64,000 bases of DNA. Source: Streptomyces sp. HNM0575. Lineage in GTDB: Bacteria > Actinomycetota > Actinomycetes > Streptomycetales > Streptomycetaceae. Below, piece by piece: positions 1 through 8,329 of the stretch. A program made the translations under genes and the position numbers. Under the pieces are notes generated by a model. It was not told where the DNA came from, searched no databases, and saw only the letters and a list, made by a program, of their open reading frames with translations. The stretch covers positions 310,001 through 374,000 of the forward strand of contig NZ_JAASAG010000006.1 in NCBI RefSeq assembly GCF_012726265.1, read 5' to 3'. Every line of letters starts with the position of its first letter. The stretch's first letter is position 1.

Positions 1-1482
1 GCCCACCTTCGCCGCGACGCGCATTCCGGGCGCGGTCTTCGCGGCGGGCCCCTGGCGGTTGTCGGCGTCCCGCTCGGCGGCCGGGCCGCCGTCGCCGGCC
101 GTGAACGGGAAGATGCCGGTCTTGAACGTGGTGGAGGTGTCGTCCCCGTCACCGCGCGGATCGAGCGCGATCTCGACGGAGTCGGTGCGCCAGTGCCTCT
201 TCGCGTCGTCCTGCCCGAGGGCGGTCCCAGCCCGGTCGTCCACGACCGTGACCAGCACGAACAGGTCGTCACCGTGCCGGGACAGCTTCGCAGTCGCCGA
301 GCAGTCGGCGTCCGGCACCTCGTCGCCCTCCCAGTGCCGCAGTCGCAACTCCGGCCCCGGGTACTCGCCTTCGCCCTCGACGCCGTTCAGCACGGGCGCG
401 ACGGCGACCTCGGGGACGGTCGTGGACGGCGCGGCCGGGTAGTCGGGCTGCGCGGCGTTGGCCAGCCACGGCAGGCCCACCTTCCGCGTCCACGCGCTGA
501 ACTCGGCGTACAGCGGCCGCAGTTCCTCCTGCTCGCGCACCCGCGCCCGTACGATCTCGCCCCGCTCCACCAGCACGCTGAACCAGTCCGAGTCCAGCTT
601 CTCGGGGTCCGTGGGCACCTCGGGCGGCTGCGCGGCCCATCCCTGGGTGCGGTACATGCGCGACGCGTCCCGCTCGACCTGCGCCCAGGTCTTGCCGTGC
701 CGCCGCGAGACGTGACCCGACCAGAAGCCGAGTACGGGCAGGCCGGTGTCGGGGTCGGTGCGGTGCTTCTCGGGCGCGTCCGGGCCGAGGAGATCCGAGA
801 AGCTGTCGTTCTGGGAGAGCAGCCGGCGAGGCCGCCACGGCCTCAGACCCTCGCACGTCAACTGGTCCGGGAACGCCGTCACATCACCGGCCAGGAAGAA
901 CGCCTCGATCGCCAGCCGCGCCGACATCTGGTGCCCGCCGTGCTGGTTGAACGGGCGCGGATCCATCGTCACGACGGTGTGCGGCGTGATCATGCGGAAC
1001 AGCCGGACGATGCGCTCCAGCGTGTCCTGCTCGTGCCAGATCCGCTCGGTCAGCGGTGCGGACAGCGTGTACCAGAAGTCCGGCTTGTCGAGGTAGAAGA
1101 TGTTCTCGATGCCCGCGAGCGCGGTCGCGGAACGCTCCTCGTCCTCGCGCAGCATGCCCAGCGGCGCGCCCTCCTCGGGGCCGACCGCGTTGCCGCCGCC
1201 CTCACCCCGGGTGATGGTGACGACTCCCGTACGCACCCCGCGGCGCTCGTGCCACAGGCCGAACGTCGACAGACTGCCCGCCTCGTCGTCGGGGTGCGCG
1301 CTCACGAACAGCACGTCGTGGTGGGCGGGTCCGTGGCGGCCGCCGGGCTTGCGCCGCTCGTCCGCTCGCGCGGCCGGTGTGCCCGCCGCGTACGCCGCGC
1401 CCACCAGGCCGGAGGCCATGGCGGCCGTCACGCGCCGCCGGGAGGGCCCCGCCGCGCCGGATTTCCCGCTCGATTCGACCAC
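1..1482 (-). CDS. PIG-L family deacetylase, Tat-type signal, 3' end outside window
   Basis: Encodes a secreted LmbE/PIG-L zinc-dependent amide hydrolase that probably removes an N-acyl group from an amino sugar or glycoconjugate. The metal-binding motif AHPDDE follows VLFVS near residue 60. The N-terminus has SRRRVTAAMASG, a twin-arginine-like signal, so export in folded form is likely. The C-terminal part (about residues 350-490) has DDLFVLVTVVDD and WRTDSVEIALDP, resembling a CBM9/DOMON-like sugar-binding domain. The GTG at 1482 is the first start before the signal; no stop is reached by base 1, so the protein exceeds 494 residues and is incomplete here. It diverges from the methyltransferase at 1613 and looks like ordinary chromosome rather than part of the polyketide cluster. 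Confidence 0.85.
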   Translation of the reverse strand, partial: MVESSGKSGAAGPSRRRVTAAMASGLVGAAYAAGTPAARADERRKPGGRHGPAHHDVLFVSAHPDDEAGSLSTFGLWHERRGVRTGVVTITRGEGGGNAVGPEEGAPLGMLREDEERSATALAGIENIFYLDKPDFWYTLSAPLTERIWHEQDTLERIVRLFRMITPHTVVTMDPRPFNQHGGHQMSARLAIEAFFLAGDVTAFPDQLTCEGLRPWRPRRLLSQNDSFSDLLGPDAPEKHRTDPDTGLPVLGFWSGHVSRRHGKTWAQVERDASRMYRTQGWAAQPPEVPTDPEKLDSDWFSVLVERGEIVRARVREQEELRPLYAEFSAWTRKVGLPWLANAAQPDYPAAPSTTVPEVAVAPVLNGVEGEGEYPGPELRLRHWEGDEVPDADCSATAKLSRHGDDLFVLVTVVDDRAGTALGQDDAKRHWRTDSVEIALDPRGDGDDTSTTFKTGIFPFTAGDGGPAAERDADNRQGPAAKTAPGMRVAAKVG

Positions 1483-1612
1483 GATGCAAACCGCCCTTTC
1501 CCGCCCACGGGCCTGAGACCTGCCGACCGTAACTCTTCGTCAACTCCCGCCCGCGGACAAGCCCTTTACGGGCCGAGGGGCCGTGCCGCCGCCGGCGGGC
1601 TAGCGTGAGGGC

Positions 1613-2338
1613 GTGACGCCGTTCATCTCTCCCGAGGGGCCGGGCTTCGCCGAGCTGGTCCGGCAGGCCCTGTCGTCCACGGAGCGCGGCTACGACCTGC
1701 TCGCGCCGAAATTCGACGGCAGCCCGTTCCGTACGCCGGACAACGTGCTGGACGCCACCGCTGAAGCGCTGCGCCGGACCGGTCCGTACGAGACGGGGCT
1801 CGATCTCTGCTGCGGCACGGGCGCCGGTGTGGACCGGGTGCTGCGGCGGGTGTGCGGCGGCACCGTCACGGGAGTCGACTTCAGCGGGGGCATGCTCGCC
1901 GAGGCCCGCCGTGCGGTGCCCGACGCGGAGTGGGTGCGCGCCGACGTCCGTGCGCTGCCGGCCCGCGAGGCCTTCGATCTGGCCGTCAGCTTCGGCGCGT
2001 TCGGGCACTTCCTGCCGCGTGAGCGGCCCGTGCTGTTCGCTCAGGTGCACGCGGCCCTGCGCCCGGGCGGCCTGTTCGCCTTTCCCGTCGCGGCACCACC
2101 GCGCGTCGGCTCGCTCCCGTACTGGACGCTGTGGGGCTTCGACGCCGCGATGCGGGTGCGCAACGCGCTCTGGCACCCCCGTTTCGTCATGTACTACCGC
2201 AGGTTCCGCCTCCCCGAGGTCCGCAGCGACCTCGTCGCCGCGGGCTTCACGGTCGCCACCCTTCCCCTGGAGTCCCTGGGCCGGCGGCCGGACGGCGCTC
2301 CCCGCTGCCGCCTGGTCCTGGCACGGCGCGGGGACTGA
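1613..2338 (+). CDS. Class I SAM-dependent methyltransferase, small-molecule type
   Basis: A 241-residue Rossmann-fold methyltransferase. Motif I is LDLCCGTGAGVD (around residue 64) followed by the acidic strand end VTGVDFS; motif II lies near VRADVRALP, and the post-motif LRPGGLFAFPVA is typical of the Methyltransf_11/25 families. The GTG at 1613 directly precedes the conserved region and no better start is seen. It is single-gene, divergent from the deacetylase and 208 bp upstream of the OvmZ-like gene. The substrate cannot be inferred. It could be a peripheral tailoring gene of the adjacent cluster, but the terminator after the OvmZ-like gene argues for a separate unit. Confidence 0.8.
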   Translation: MTPFISPEGPGFAELVRQALSSTERGYDLLAPKFDGSPFRTPDNVLDATAEALRRTGPYETGLDLCCGTGAGVDRVLRRVCGGTVTGVDFSGGMLAEARRAVPDAEWVRADVRALPAREAFDLAVSFGAFGHFLPRERPVLFAQVHAALRPGGLFAFPVAAPPRVGSLPYWTLWGFDAAMRVRNALWHPRFVMYYRRFRLPEVRSDLVAAGFTVATLPLESLGRRPDGAPRCRLVLARRGD

Positions 2339-2547
2339 GCCCGCTCACGGAACCGGCCCGCTGAAAAAGGCTCCCGCATCGCCCGGGACATGAGGGGCCG
2401 CGGGACTGTCCGGCCGAGCGACATACACAGGACAGCTCCATCAGGGAAAGGGAAAGTCCGCTACAGAAGCCGGACAGGGAACAGGCCTTTCCTTGCACGC
2501 CGTCGAATCCGCGAAATACATTCGCCCCCATCGAGACGGGGGAAAAC

Positions 2548-3492
2548 ATGACACGAAACATGACGCGAGACATGACGCGCGAATTCGACGGCGCCGCACG
2601 AGCGACCCACTCTGTGGCGGACATCACGGAATGCGAGGGCATCGCATGCCGCGGCAGAAGTGAGACGCCGGGGCGTTCCCGGGGCCCTGCCGTGGCGGGG
2701 ACCCGGTTCTGCTCGGCGTGCGCCCTGCGCCTGACGAGGGATCTGACGCGGCTGCCGCGCCTGTACGACGAGTGCGGAATGCTCCTCGGGGGCTCCGACG
2801 GACGGCTGCGCGAACGCACCTCCGGCGGCGGCTCGTTGCCCGGGATCCCCTTCAACACCGCGGCGGCCGAGGCCCGTTCCATGATCCTCGGGGTGCTGCG
2901 CTCCTGGGCCGGGCTGGTCGCCGCGGAGCGGGTCGTCGCGGGGCCCGGGGACACGGTGGCGGGCGTCGTCGAGTTCCTTGTCCGGCACGCCGGATGGCTG
3001 GCCGCACACGAGGCCGCGGGCGAGTTGTCCGAGGAGGTGGCGCGCGCGGTACGCCGGGCGCGGTACGTGGTCGACCCGCCCTCCGGCCGGGGCATGGGGG
3101 TCGGTACGTGCGTGGAGGCGGGCTGCGAGGGCGAGTTGACGGCGGTGGTGCGGATCGACCGCGCCGACGCCCCGGTCGAGATCGCCTGCGCCGCGGCGCC
3201 CTCGCACCGCTGGTCCGCGCAGCAGTGGATGGGGCTGACCCGGGGCACGTCTGCGGGGCGTCAGGTACGGCCGGAGGGCCCGGTGCGGGCGGAGGGCCCG
3301 GCGCTTCGGGCGCCCGCGGTGCGGTGGCTCAGCGCCCGGGACATCTCCCTGCTGTGGGGCGTCGCCTCCGGCAGCGTGTACCGGCACGCCAGCGAACAGC
3401 GGTGGCGGCGGCGCAGCGCCAAGGGCCGCACCTTCTACCACCAGGAGGACGTCCTGCGGTCCCTCGGGGCGCGCACCGGCGGGCGCTCCTGA
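2548..3492 (+). CDS. OvmZ-like protein with C-terminal helix-turn-helix-like segment
   Basis: A 314-residue protein resembling the OvmZ family, widespread in Streptomyces and without an established function. Visible landmarks are an N-terminal Cys pair (FCSACALRLTRDL, about residue 53) followed by a helical region, then a second Cys pair in GTCVEAGCEG (about residue 190), and a C-terminal segment ARDISLLWGVASGSVYRHA that looks like a MerR/excisionase-type DNA-binding helix pair followed by an Arg-rich stretch. The start region carries three in-frame MTR repeats from a 12-bp tandem repeat, so ATG 2548, 2560 or 2572 could initiate. It was named after a gene in the oviedomycin (angucycline) locus, which fits the neighbouring cluster; a role there is inference. 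Confidence 0.6.
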   Translation: MTRNMTRDMTREFDGAARATHSVADITECEGIACRGRSETPGRSRGPAVAGTRFCSACALRLTRDLTRLPRLYDECGMLLGGSDGRLRERTSGGGSLPGIPFNTAAAEARSMILGVLRSWAGLVAAERVVAGPGDTVAGVVEFLVRHAGWLAAHEAAGELSEEVARAVRRARYVVDPPSGRGMGVGTCVEAGCEGELTAVVRIDRADAPVEIACAAAPSHRWSAQQWMGLTRGTSAGRQVRPEGPVRAEGPALRAPAVRWLSARDISLLWGVASGSVYRHASEQRWRRRSAKGRTFYHQEDVLRSLGARTGGRS

Positions 3493-3511
3493 CGGACCGT
3501 CCCACGGGAAC

Positions 3512-3552
3512 GAGCGGGCACGGCCTCGGCGCCGTGCCCGCTCTCCTTTTTT
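3512..3552 (+). terminator. Strong rho-independent terminator after the OvmZ-like gene
   Basis: A perfect 13-bp stem (GAGCGGGCACGGC at 3512-3524 pairing with 3531-3543), a 6-nt loop and a run of six T at 3547-3552. It lies 20 bp after the OvmZ-like stop codon and separates that gene from the polyketide cluster. Confidence 0.85.
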
Positions 3553-4074
3553 CCGGCGGATATGCGAGAGCTTGCGAAACCGCGCGGCGTCCACGCCCTG
3601 GCCAGCTGAAACCGCGTTGCACGCGCGGCGCGATTTAACCGTTCTCTGACCCGGCCCTGTCGCGGCTTTGAGAGAACGGCGTTGACATCTCCCGGCCCCT
3701 CGAAGAAGCTGTTCACTAACTTCCTCAGCACTGTGCCGGTTTACCGGGTCGGTTCAAGCGGTCGGTGCACCGGTCCATTGACCGTGAAGATTCTCCGGTT
3801 CGATTCTCGGCCGAGACGGCCGGCGGACCGTTCGGGAATTCCTCGTACGGGCCGTACGGTACGGCTCGAAGAAATCCCTGCATTTCCAGCGCGGCGCACC
3901 CACGGCGAACCGGGGTGCGCCGCTTCGGCGTTACCCCGCCGCCCGCCGGGCCGGCCCCGGCCCGGCCCGTACTCCCGCCGGGGCCGCCGTCCGGCAGCCA
4001 CCACGACCTGCTCATGGCGCACGAGCGCCGGTCCGGCCCTCCCCGGACCCAACCGTCCCGACAAGGAGATGTGG
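3553..4074 (+). promoter_or_regulatory. Non-coding leader of the PKS operon with candidate promoters
   Basis: About 520 bp without a convincing gene. It contains two -35-like boxes, TTGACA at 3682-3687 and TTGACC at 3778-3783; the second is 18 bp from GATTCT (3802-3807). Several CGGTTC/CGGTGC/CGGTCC motifs recur between 3738 and 3800, which could be binding sites for the cluster regulator. A clear ribosome-binding site AAGGAG (4063-4068) precedes the cyclase start. The promoter positions are guesses; the presence of a regulatory leader is well supported by the size of the gap and the terminator upstream. Confidence 0.4.
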
Positions 4075-4401
4075 ATGCACAGCACGTTGATCGTGGCCCG
4101 GATGGAACCCGACTCGGCCGCGCAGGTCGCGAACCTCTTCGACGCGTTCGACGGCACGGAGATGCCGCACCGGATGGGGACCAGGCGCCGGCAGCTCTAC
4201 TCGTACCGCGGCCTCTACTTCCACCTTCAGGACTTCGACGGCGAGGACGGCGGCGAGCGCATCGAGGAGGCGAAGACCGACTCGCGGTTCGTCGGCATCA
4301 GCAACGACCTGAAGCCGTTCATCACCGCCTACGATCCGGCCACTTGGCGCTCTCCCGCCGACGCCATGGCGCGGCGCTTCTATCACTGGTCCGCACGGTG
4401 A
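4075..4401 (+). CDS. Angucycline ring cyclase (TcmI/LanF/JadI family)
   Basis: A 108-residue monodomain polyketide cyclase of the ferredoxin-like TcmI family. The N-terminus MHSTLIVARM and the block YRGLYFHLQDFD are hallmarks of the angucycline cyclases LanF/UrdF/JadI/PgaF, which close the final angular ring of the benz[a]anthracene. Length matches the family (about 109). ATG 4075 is chosen because AAGGAG ends 6 nt before it; an in-frame ATG at 4069 abuts the Shine-Dalgarno sequence. It is the first gene of the operon and its stop overlaps the KS-alpha start (GTGA), so the two are translationally coupled. This enzyme is the main reason for calling the product an angucycline rather than another aromatic polyketide. 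Confidence 0.88.
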   Translation: MHSTLIVARMEPDSAAQVANLFDAFDGTEMPHRMGTRRRQLYSYRGLYFHLQDFDGEDGGERIEEAKTDSRFVGISNDLKPFITAYDPATWRSPADAMARRFYHWSAR

Positions 4402-5678
4402 CCGCGTCTCGTGGTCGGCGGGTCGTCATCACGGGGATCGGCGTCACGGCGCCCGGCGGTGTGGGCGTCAAGGACTTCTGGAGCCTGCTGACGGACGGCC
4501 GCACCGCCACCCGCCGCATCAGCTTCTTCGACCCGGGCCCGTTCCGCTCGCAGGTCGCCGCGGAGGCCGACTTCGACGCCGAACTGCTCGGGCTGAGCAG
4601 CCAGCAGATCCGGCGGATGGACCGGGCCGCGCAGTTCGCCGTGGTGACGGCGCGTGAGGCGGTGGCGGACAGCGGACTGGACCTCGCCGCCCTCGATCCG
4701 TACCGCACGGGCGTGACGGTCGGCAGCGCGGTCGGCGCCACCATGGGGCTGGACGAGGAGTACCGCACCGTCAGCGACAGCGGCCGGCTCGAACTCGTCG
4801 ACCACACCTACGCCGTGCCGCACCTCTACAACTACCTGGTGCCCAGCTCCTTCGCGGCCGAGGTGGCATGGGACGTGGGCGCCGAGGGCCCCGCCACCGT
4901 GGTCTCCACCGGCTGCACCTCCGGGCTGGACGCGGTGGGCTACGCCACCGAGCTGGTCCGCGAGGGCTCCGCGGACGTCATGGTGGCCGGGGCGTCGGAC
5001 GCGCCCATCTCACCGATCACGGTGGCCTGCTTCGACGCGATCAAGGCGACCACGTCGCGCAACGACGATCCGGAGCACGCCTCACGCCCCTTCGACCGCA
5101 CCCGCAACGGGTTCGTACTGGGCGAGGGCGCGGCCGTGTTCGTCCTGGAGGAGCTGGAGAGCGCCAGACGCCGCGGCGCCCACGTCTACGCGGAGGTCGC
5201 CGGCTACGCCACGCGCAGCAACGCCTTCCACATGACCGGACTGCGCCCCGACGGACGGGAGATGGCCGAGGCGATACGCGTCGCCCTGGACGAGGCGAGG
5301 CTCGCTCCGGACGGCGTCGACTACGTCAACGCACACGGCTCCGGCACCAAGCAGAACGACCGGCACGAGACCGCCGCCTTCAAGCGGAGCCTGGGCGAGC
5401 ACGCGTACAAGGTGCCCGTCAGCTCGATCAAGTCGATGGTCGGGCACTCGCTGGGCGCCATCGGCTCGATCGAGATCGCGGCCAGCGCGCTCGCGATGGA
5501 GCACGGAGTCGTGCCGCCGACCGCCAACCTGCACACGCCCGATCCCGAATGCGACCTGGACTACGTGCCGTTGACGGCACGTGACCGGCGGACCGACGCC
5601 GTCCTCTCCGTCGGCAGCGGCTTCGGCGGGTTCCAGAGCGCGATGGTGCTGGCCCGTCCCGAAAGGAGCGCGGCATGA
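4398..5678 (+). CDS. Type II PKS ketosynthase alpha (KS-alpha)
   Basis: The 426-residue condensing subunit of the minimal PKS; it elongates malonyl units on the ACP as a heterodimer with KS-beta. The active-site Cys is in STGCTSGLDAVG (about Cys173); the catalytic His residues are in NAHGSGT (about 313) and MVGHSLGAIGS (about 350). GTG 4398 overlaps the cyclase stop and gives the usual N-terminus RRVVITGIGV; no separate ribosome-binding site is needed if coupled. Full length for the family, with all catalytic residues present. Its 3' end overlaps KS-beta by ATGA. Confidence 0.97.
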   Translation: MTASRGRRVVITGIGVTAPGGVGVKDFWSLLTDGRTATRRISFFDPGPFRSQVAAEADFDAELLGLSSQQIRRMDRAAQFAVVTAREAVADSGLDLAALDPYRTGVTVGSAVGATMGLDEEYRTVSDSGRLELVDHTYAVPHLYNYLVPSSFAAEVAWDVGAEGPATVVSTGCTSGLDAVGYATELVREGSADVMVAGASDAPISPITVACFDAIKATTSRNDDPEHASRPFDRTRNGFVLGEGAAVFVLEELESARRRGAHVYAEVAGYATRSNAFHMTGLRPDGREMAEAIRVALDEARLAPDGVDYVNAHGSGTKQNDRHETAAFKRSLGEHAYKVPVSSIKSMVGHSLGAIGSIEIAASALAMEHGVVPPTANLHTPDPECDLDYVPLTARDRRTDAVLSVGSGFGGFQSAMVLARPERSAA

Positions 5679-6898
5679 ACGGTGCTGCCGTCAGAACCGT
5701 GGTCACCGGTCTGGGCGTGGCCGCCCCCAACGGCTGCGGCACGGACACGTACTGGGCGTCGGCCCGCAAGGGGATCAGCGGCATCGGCCGCATCTCGCGG
5801 TTCGATCCCGCGCAGTACCCGGCCCGGCTGGCGGGGGAGATCGACGACTTCGCCGCCGAGGACCATCTCCCGGGGCGGCTGCTGCCGCAGACCGACCGGA
5901 TGACCCGGATCGCCCTGGCGAGCGCGGACTGGGCGCTCGCCGACGCGGGCGTCGACCCGGGGGAGTTGCCCGAGTACGACATGGGCGTGATCACGGCCAG
6001 CTCCTCGGGCGGCTTCGAGTTCGGACAGCGCGAGCTCCAGGCGCTGTGGAGCAAGGGCGGCCGCTACGTGAGCGCCTACCAGTCCTTCGCGTGGTTCTAC
6101 GCCGTCAACAGCGGCCAGATCTCGATCCGCAACGGCATGCGCGGCCCGAGCGGCGTGGTCGTCAGCGACCAGGCGGGCGGGCTGGACGCGATGGCCCACG
6201 CGCGGCGTCAGATCCGGAAGGGCACCGGCCTGGTGATCTCCGGGGCCGTGGACGCCTCGATCTGCCCGTGGGGCTGGGTCGCCCAGATGGCAGGAGGCCG
6301 GCTGAGCACGAGTGAGGACCCGGAGCGGGCGTATCTGCCCTTCGACGCCGCCGCGCGGGGTCATGTGCCGGGAGAGGGCGGGGCGCTGCTGGTCCTGGAG
6401 GACCTGGAGAGCGCCTGCGCCCGGGGGGTCCCGGCGGTGTACGGGGAGATCGCCGGTTACGGCACCACCCTGGACCCCCGGCCCGGCAGCGGCCGTCCCC
6501 CCGGGCTGACCAGGGCGATCGAGCTGGCGCTGTCCGACGCGGGCGCCGCCCCGGAGGAGATCGACGTGGTCTTCGCCGACGCGGCCGCGATACCCGAGCT
6601 GGACCGCGTCGAGGCCGAGGCGATCTCCCGCGTCTTCGGCCCGCGGGCCGTGCCGGTGACCGCGCCCAAGACCATGACAGGGCGCCTGTATTCGGGGGCG
6701 GCGCCGCTGGACGTGGCCGCGGCGTTCCTCGCCATGCGCGACGGAGTCGTCCCGCCCACCGTCGGCGTCAACCCCGACCCCGAGTACGACCTGGACCTGG
6801 TCGTCGAGGAGGAGCGCACCACGACGGTCCGCTCCGCCCTGGTGATCGCCCGCGGTCACGGCGGCTTCAACTCCGCGCTGGTGGCACGCGCCGTATGA
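5675..6898 (+). CDS. Type II PKS chain-length factor (KS-beta)
   Basis: A 407-residue KS homologue in which the active-site Cys is replaced by Gln (SDQAGGLDA, about Gln166), the classic signature of chain-length factors that decarboxylate malonyl-ACP for priming and set polyketide length. The ATG at 5675 overlaps the KS-alpha stop codon, ensuring equimolar synthesis. A decaketide length is inferred from the angucycline-type cyclase set, not from any residue in this protein. Confidence 0.96.
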   Translation: MNGAAVRTVVTGLGVAAPNGCGTDTYWASARKGISGIGRISRFDPAQYPARLAGEIDDFAAEDHLPGRLLPQTDRMTRIALASADWALADAGVDPGELPEYDMGVITASSSGGFEFGQRELQALWSKGGRYVSAYQSFAWFYAVNSGQISIRNGMRGPSGVVVSDQAGGLDAMAHARRQIRKGTGLVISGAVDASICPWGWVAQMAGGRLSTSEDPERAYLPFDAAARGHVPGEGGALLVLEDLESACARGVPAVYGEIAGYGTTLDPRPGSGRPPGLTRAIELALSDAGAAPEEIDVVFADAAAIPELDRVEAEAISRVFGPRAVPVTAPKTMTGRLYSGAAPLDVAAAFLAMRDGVVPPTVGVNPDPEYDLDLVVEEERTTTVRSALVIARGHGGFNSALVARAV

Positions 6899-6966
6899 AC
6901 CGGCGCCCCGCCGTACGGGCAGGTCCGCGCCGTGACCGCCCCACCGAGATGAAAGGACAGCCATTC

Positions 6967-7236
6967 ATGTCTGCCCACGAGTTCACCGTCGACGATCTGA
7001 AGCGGATCCTGCGCGAGGGTGCCGGCGCGGACGAGGGCGTCGACCTCGACGGAGACATCCTCGACACCGACTTCGAGTCGCTCGGTTACGAGTCGCTGGC
7101 GATGCTGGAGACCGGCGGCCGCATTGAACGCGAGTTCGCCGTGACGCTGGACGACGACACCCTGACCGAGGCCAGGACGCCACGCGCCCTGATCGACGCC
7201 GTCAACGGCCTGCTGGTGCCGTCCGGCGCGGCCTGA
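6967..7236 (+). CDS. Type II PKS acyl carrier protein
   Basis: An 89-residue acidic ACP. The phosphopantetheine attachment site is the Ser in LGYESLAMLE (Ser43). The ATG at 6967 gives normal ACP length and follows GAAAGGA; an in-frame ATG at 6895 overlapping the KS-beta stop would add a 24-residue Arg/Pro-rich leader unlike any ACP. It completes the minimal PKS. The phosphopantetheinyl transferase at 36364 is the likely activating enzyme. It is followed by strong hairpins and a repeat block before the ketoreductase. Confidence 0.95.
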   Translation: MSAHEFTVDDLKRILREGAGADEGVDLDGDILDTDFESLGYESLAMLETGGRIEREFAVTLDDDTLTEARTPRALIDAVNGLLVPSGAA

Positions 7237-7238
7237 CC

Positions 7239-7302
7239 CCGGGAGCGCTCCCGGAGCCCGCCCCCGCCCCCGCCGGTCGACCGGCGATGTCCCGGCGGGG
7301 GC
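7239..7302 (+). terminator. Two hairpins just after the ACP gene
   Basis: A perfect 16-bp palindrome at 7239-7254 (CCGGGAGCGCTCCCGG) begins 2 nt after the ACP stop, followed by a second hairpin with an 11-bp stem (7266-7276 with 7292-7302) and 15-nt loop. There is no T-run. Either could terminate or attenuate transcription, or protect the minimal-PKS mRNA 3' end and so raise its level relative to the tailoring genes. Confidence 0.55.
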
Positions 7303-7365
7303 GGCGCCGCGCCCGTTCCGCTTCCCGGGCCTTGCTACGGCCGCGCGCCCACCGACCGTACGGCT

Positions 7366-7505
7366 ACGCGTAGTTCACCCGACGGGCCTTGCGCCTTCAG
7401 CCAACGCACCTTCAACCACGCGTAGTTCACCCAACGCGCCTTCAAACCACGCTCACCCACGCGTCGTTCACCCACGCGTCGTTCAGCCGCGCGTCGTTCA
7501 CCCAC
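7366..7505. repeat. Degenerate 15-bp tandem repeat between ACP and KR
   Basis: Variants of the unit ACGCGTCGTTCACCC (also ACGCGTAGTTCACCC) recur at least five times, most cleanly from 7459 to 7505. The block fills the gap between the minimal PKS and the ketoreductase, where related clusters usually have short spacing. A 16-nt piece (7452-7467) reappears exactly at 33857-33872. Confidence 0.75.
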
Positions 7506-7521
7506 GCAGTCAGGAGACAGC

Positions 7522-8307
7522 ATGACGGAGCAGAATCGGAAGGTCGCCGTCGTCACGGGGGCCACCAGCGGCATCGGCCTGGAGACGGCCAGGCTGCTGG
7601 CCCGTCAGGACCACCGCGTCTTCCTCTGTGCCCGCACGGAGGACAGCGTGACCCGTACCGTCAAGGAGCTGGCCGGCGAGGGACTCGACGTCGACGGCGC
7701 CCCCTGCGACGTGCGTTCCGGCGAGGACGTCCACCGCTTCGTGCGGCAGGCCGTCGACCGCTTCGGCACGGTCGACGTGCTGGTCAACAACGCGGGCCGG
7801 TCCGGCGGCGGTGTCACCGCCGACATCGCCGACGAGCTGTGGTTCGACGTCATCGACACGAACCTCAACAGCGTGTTCCGGATGTCCCGCGAGGTGCTCA
7901 ACACCGGCGGCATGCGGCACAAGGACCGCGGACGGATCATCAACATCGCCTCCACGGCGGGGAAGCAGGGCGTGGTGCTCGGCGCCCCGTACTCCGCGTC
8001 GAAGCACGGCGTCGTCGGCTTCACCAAGGCCCTCGGCAACGAGCTGGCTCCGACCGGCATCACCGTGAACGCCGTCTGCCCCGGCTATGTCGAGACGCCC
8101 ATGGCCCAGCGCGTCCGCCAGGGCTACGCGGACGTATACGGCACGACCGAGGAGGCCGTACTCCAGAAGTTCGAGGGGAAGATCCCGCTCGGCCGCTACT
8201 CCACTCCCGAGGAGGTCGCCGGCCTGGTCGGCTATCTGGCCTCCGACACCGCCGCCTCCATCACCGCGCAGGCGCTGAACGTCTGCGGCGGCCTCGGCAA
8301 CTTCTAG
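7522..8307 (+). CDS. Polyketide C-9 ketoreductase (ActIII/JadE type SDR)
   Basis: A 261-residue short-chain dehydrogenase that reduces the C-9 keto group of the nascent poly-beta-ketone with NADPH. Cofactor motif TGATSGIG at residues 12-19, NNAG at 89-92, catalytic Ser144, Tyr157 and Lys161 (YSASK). PGYVETPMA near residue 192 matches the ActIII substrate-entry region. ATG 7522 follows CAGGAGA. It comes after the ACP across a repeat-filled spacer and precedes the aromatase, the usual angucycline order. Confidence 0.95.
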   Translation: MTEQNRKVAVVTGATSGIGLETARLLARQDHRVFLCARTEDSVTRTVKELAGEGLDVDGAPCDVRSGEDVHRFVRQAVDRFGTVDVLVNNAGRSGGGVTADIADELWFDVIDTNLNSVFRMSREVLNTGGMRHKDRGRIINIASTAGKQGVVLGAPYSASKHGVVGFTKALGNELAPTGITVNAVCPGYVETPMAQRVRQGYADVYGTTEEAVLQKFEGKIPLGRYSTPEEVAGLVGYLASDTAASITAQALNVCGGLGNF

Positions 8308-8329
8308 ACAACCGCGGAGAAGAGGACCG

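Noticed and set aside
193..1608. A long open frame on the plus strand opposite the PIG-L gene
   Set aside because: Arg/Pro/Val-rich translation with no motif; it is the mirror of a GC3-biased gene on the other strand.
7366..7505. Repeat block considered as a CRISPR array
   Set aside because: Units are short and directly adjacent with no unique spacers, and no cas genes are present; the same holds for the other arrays.
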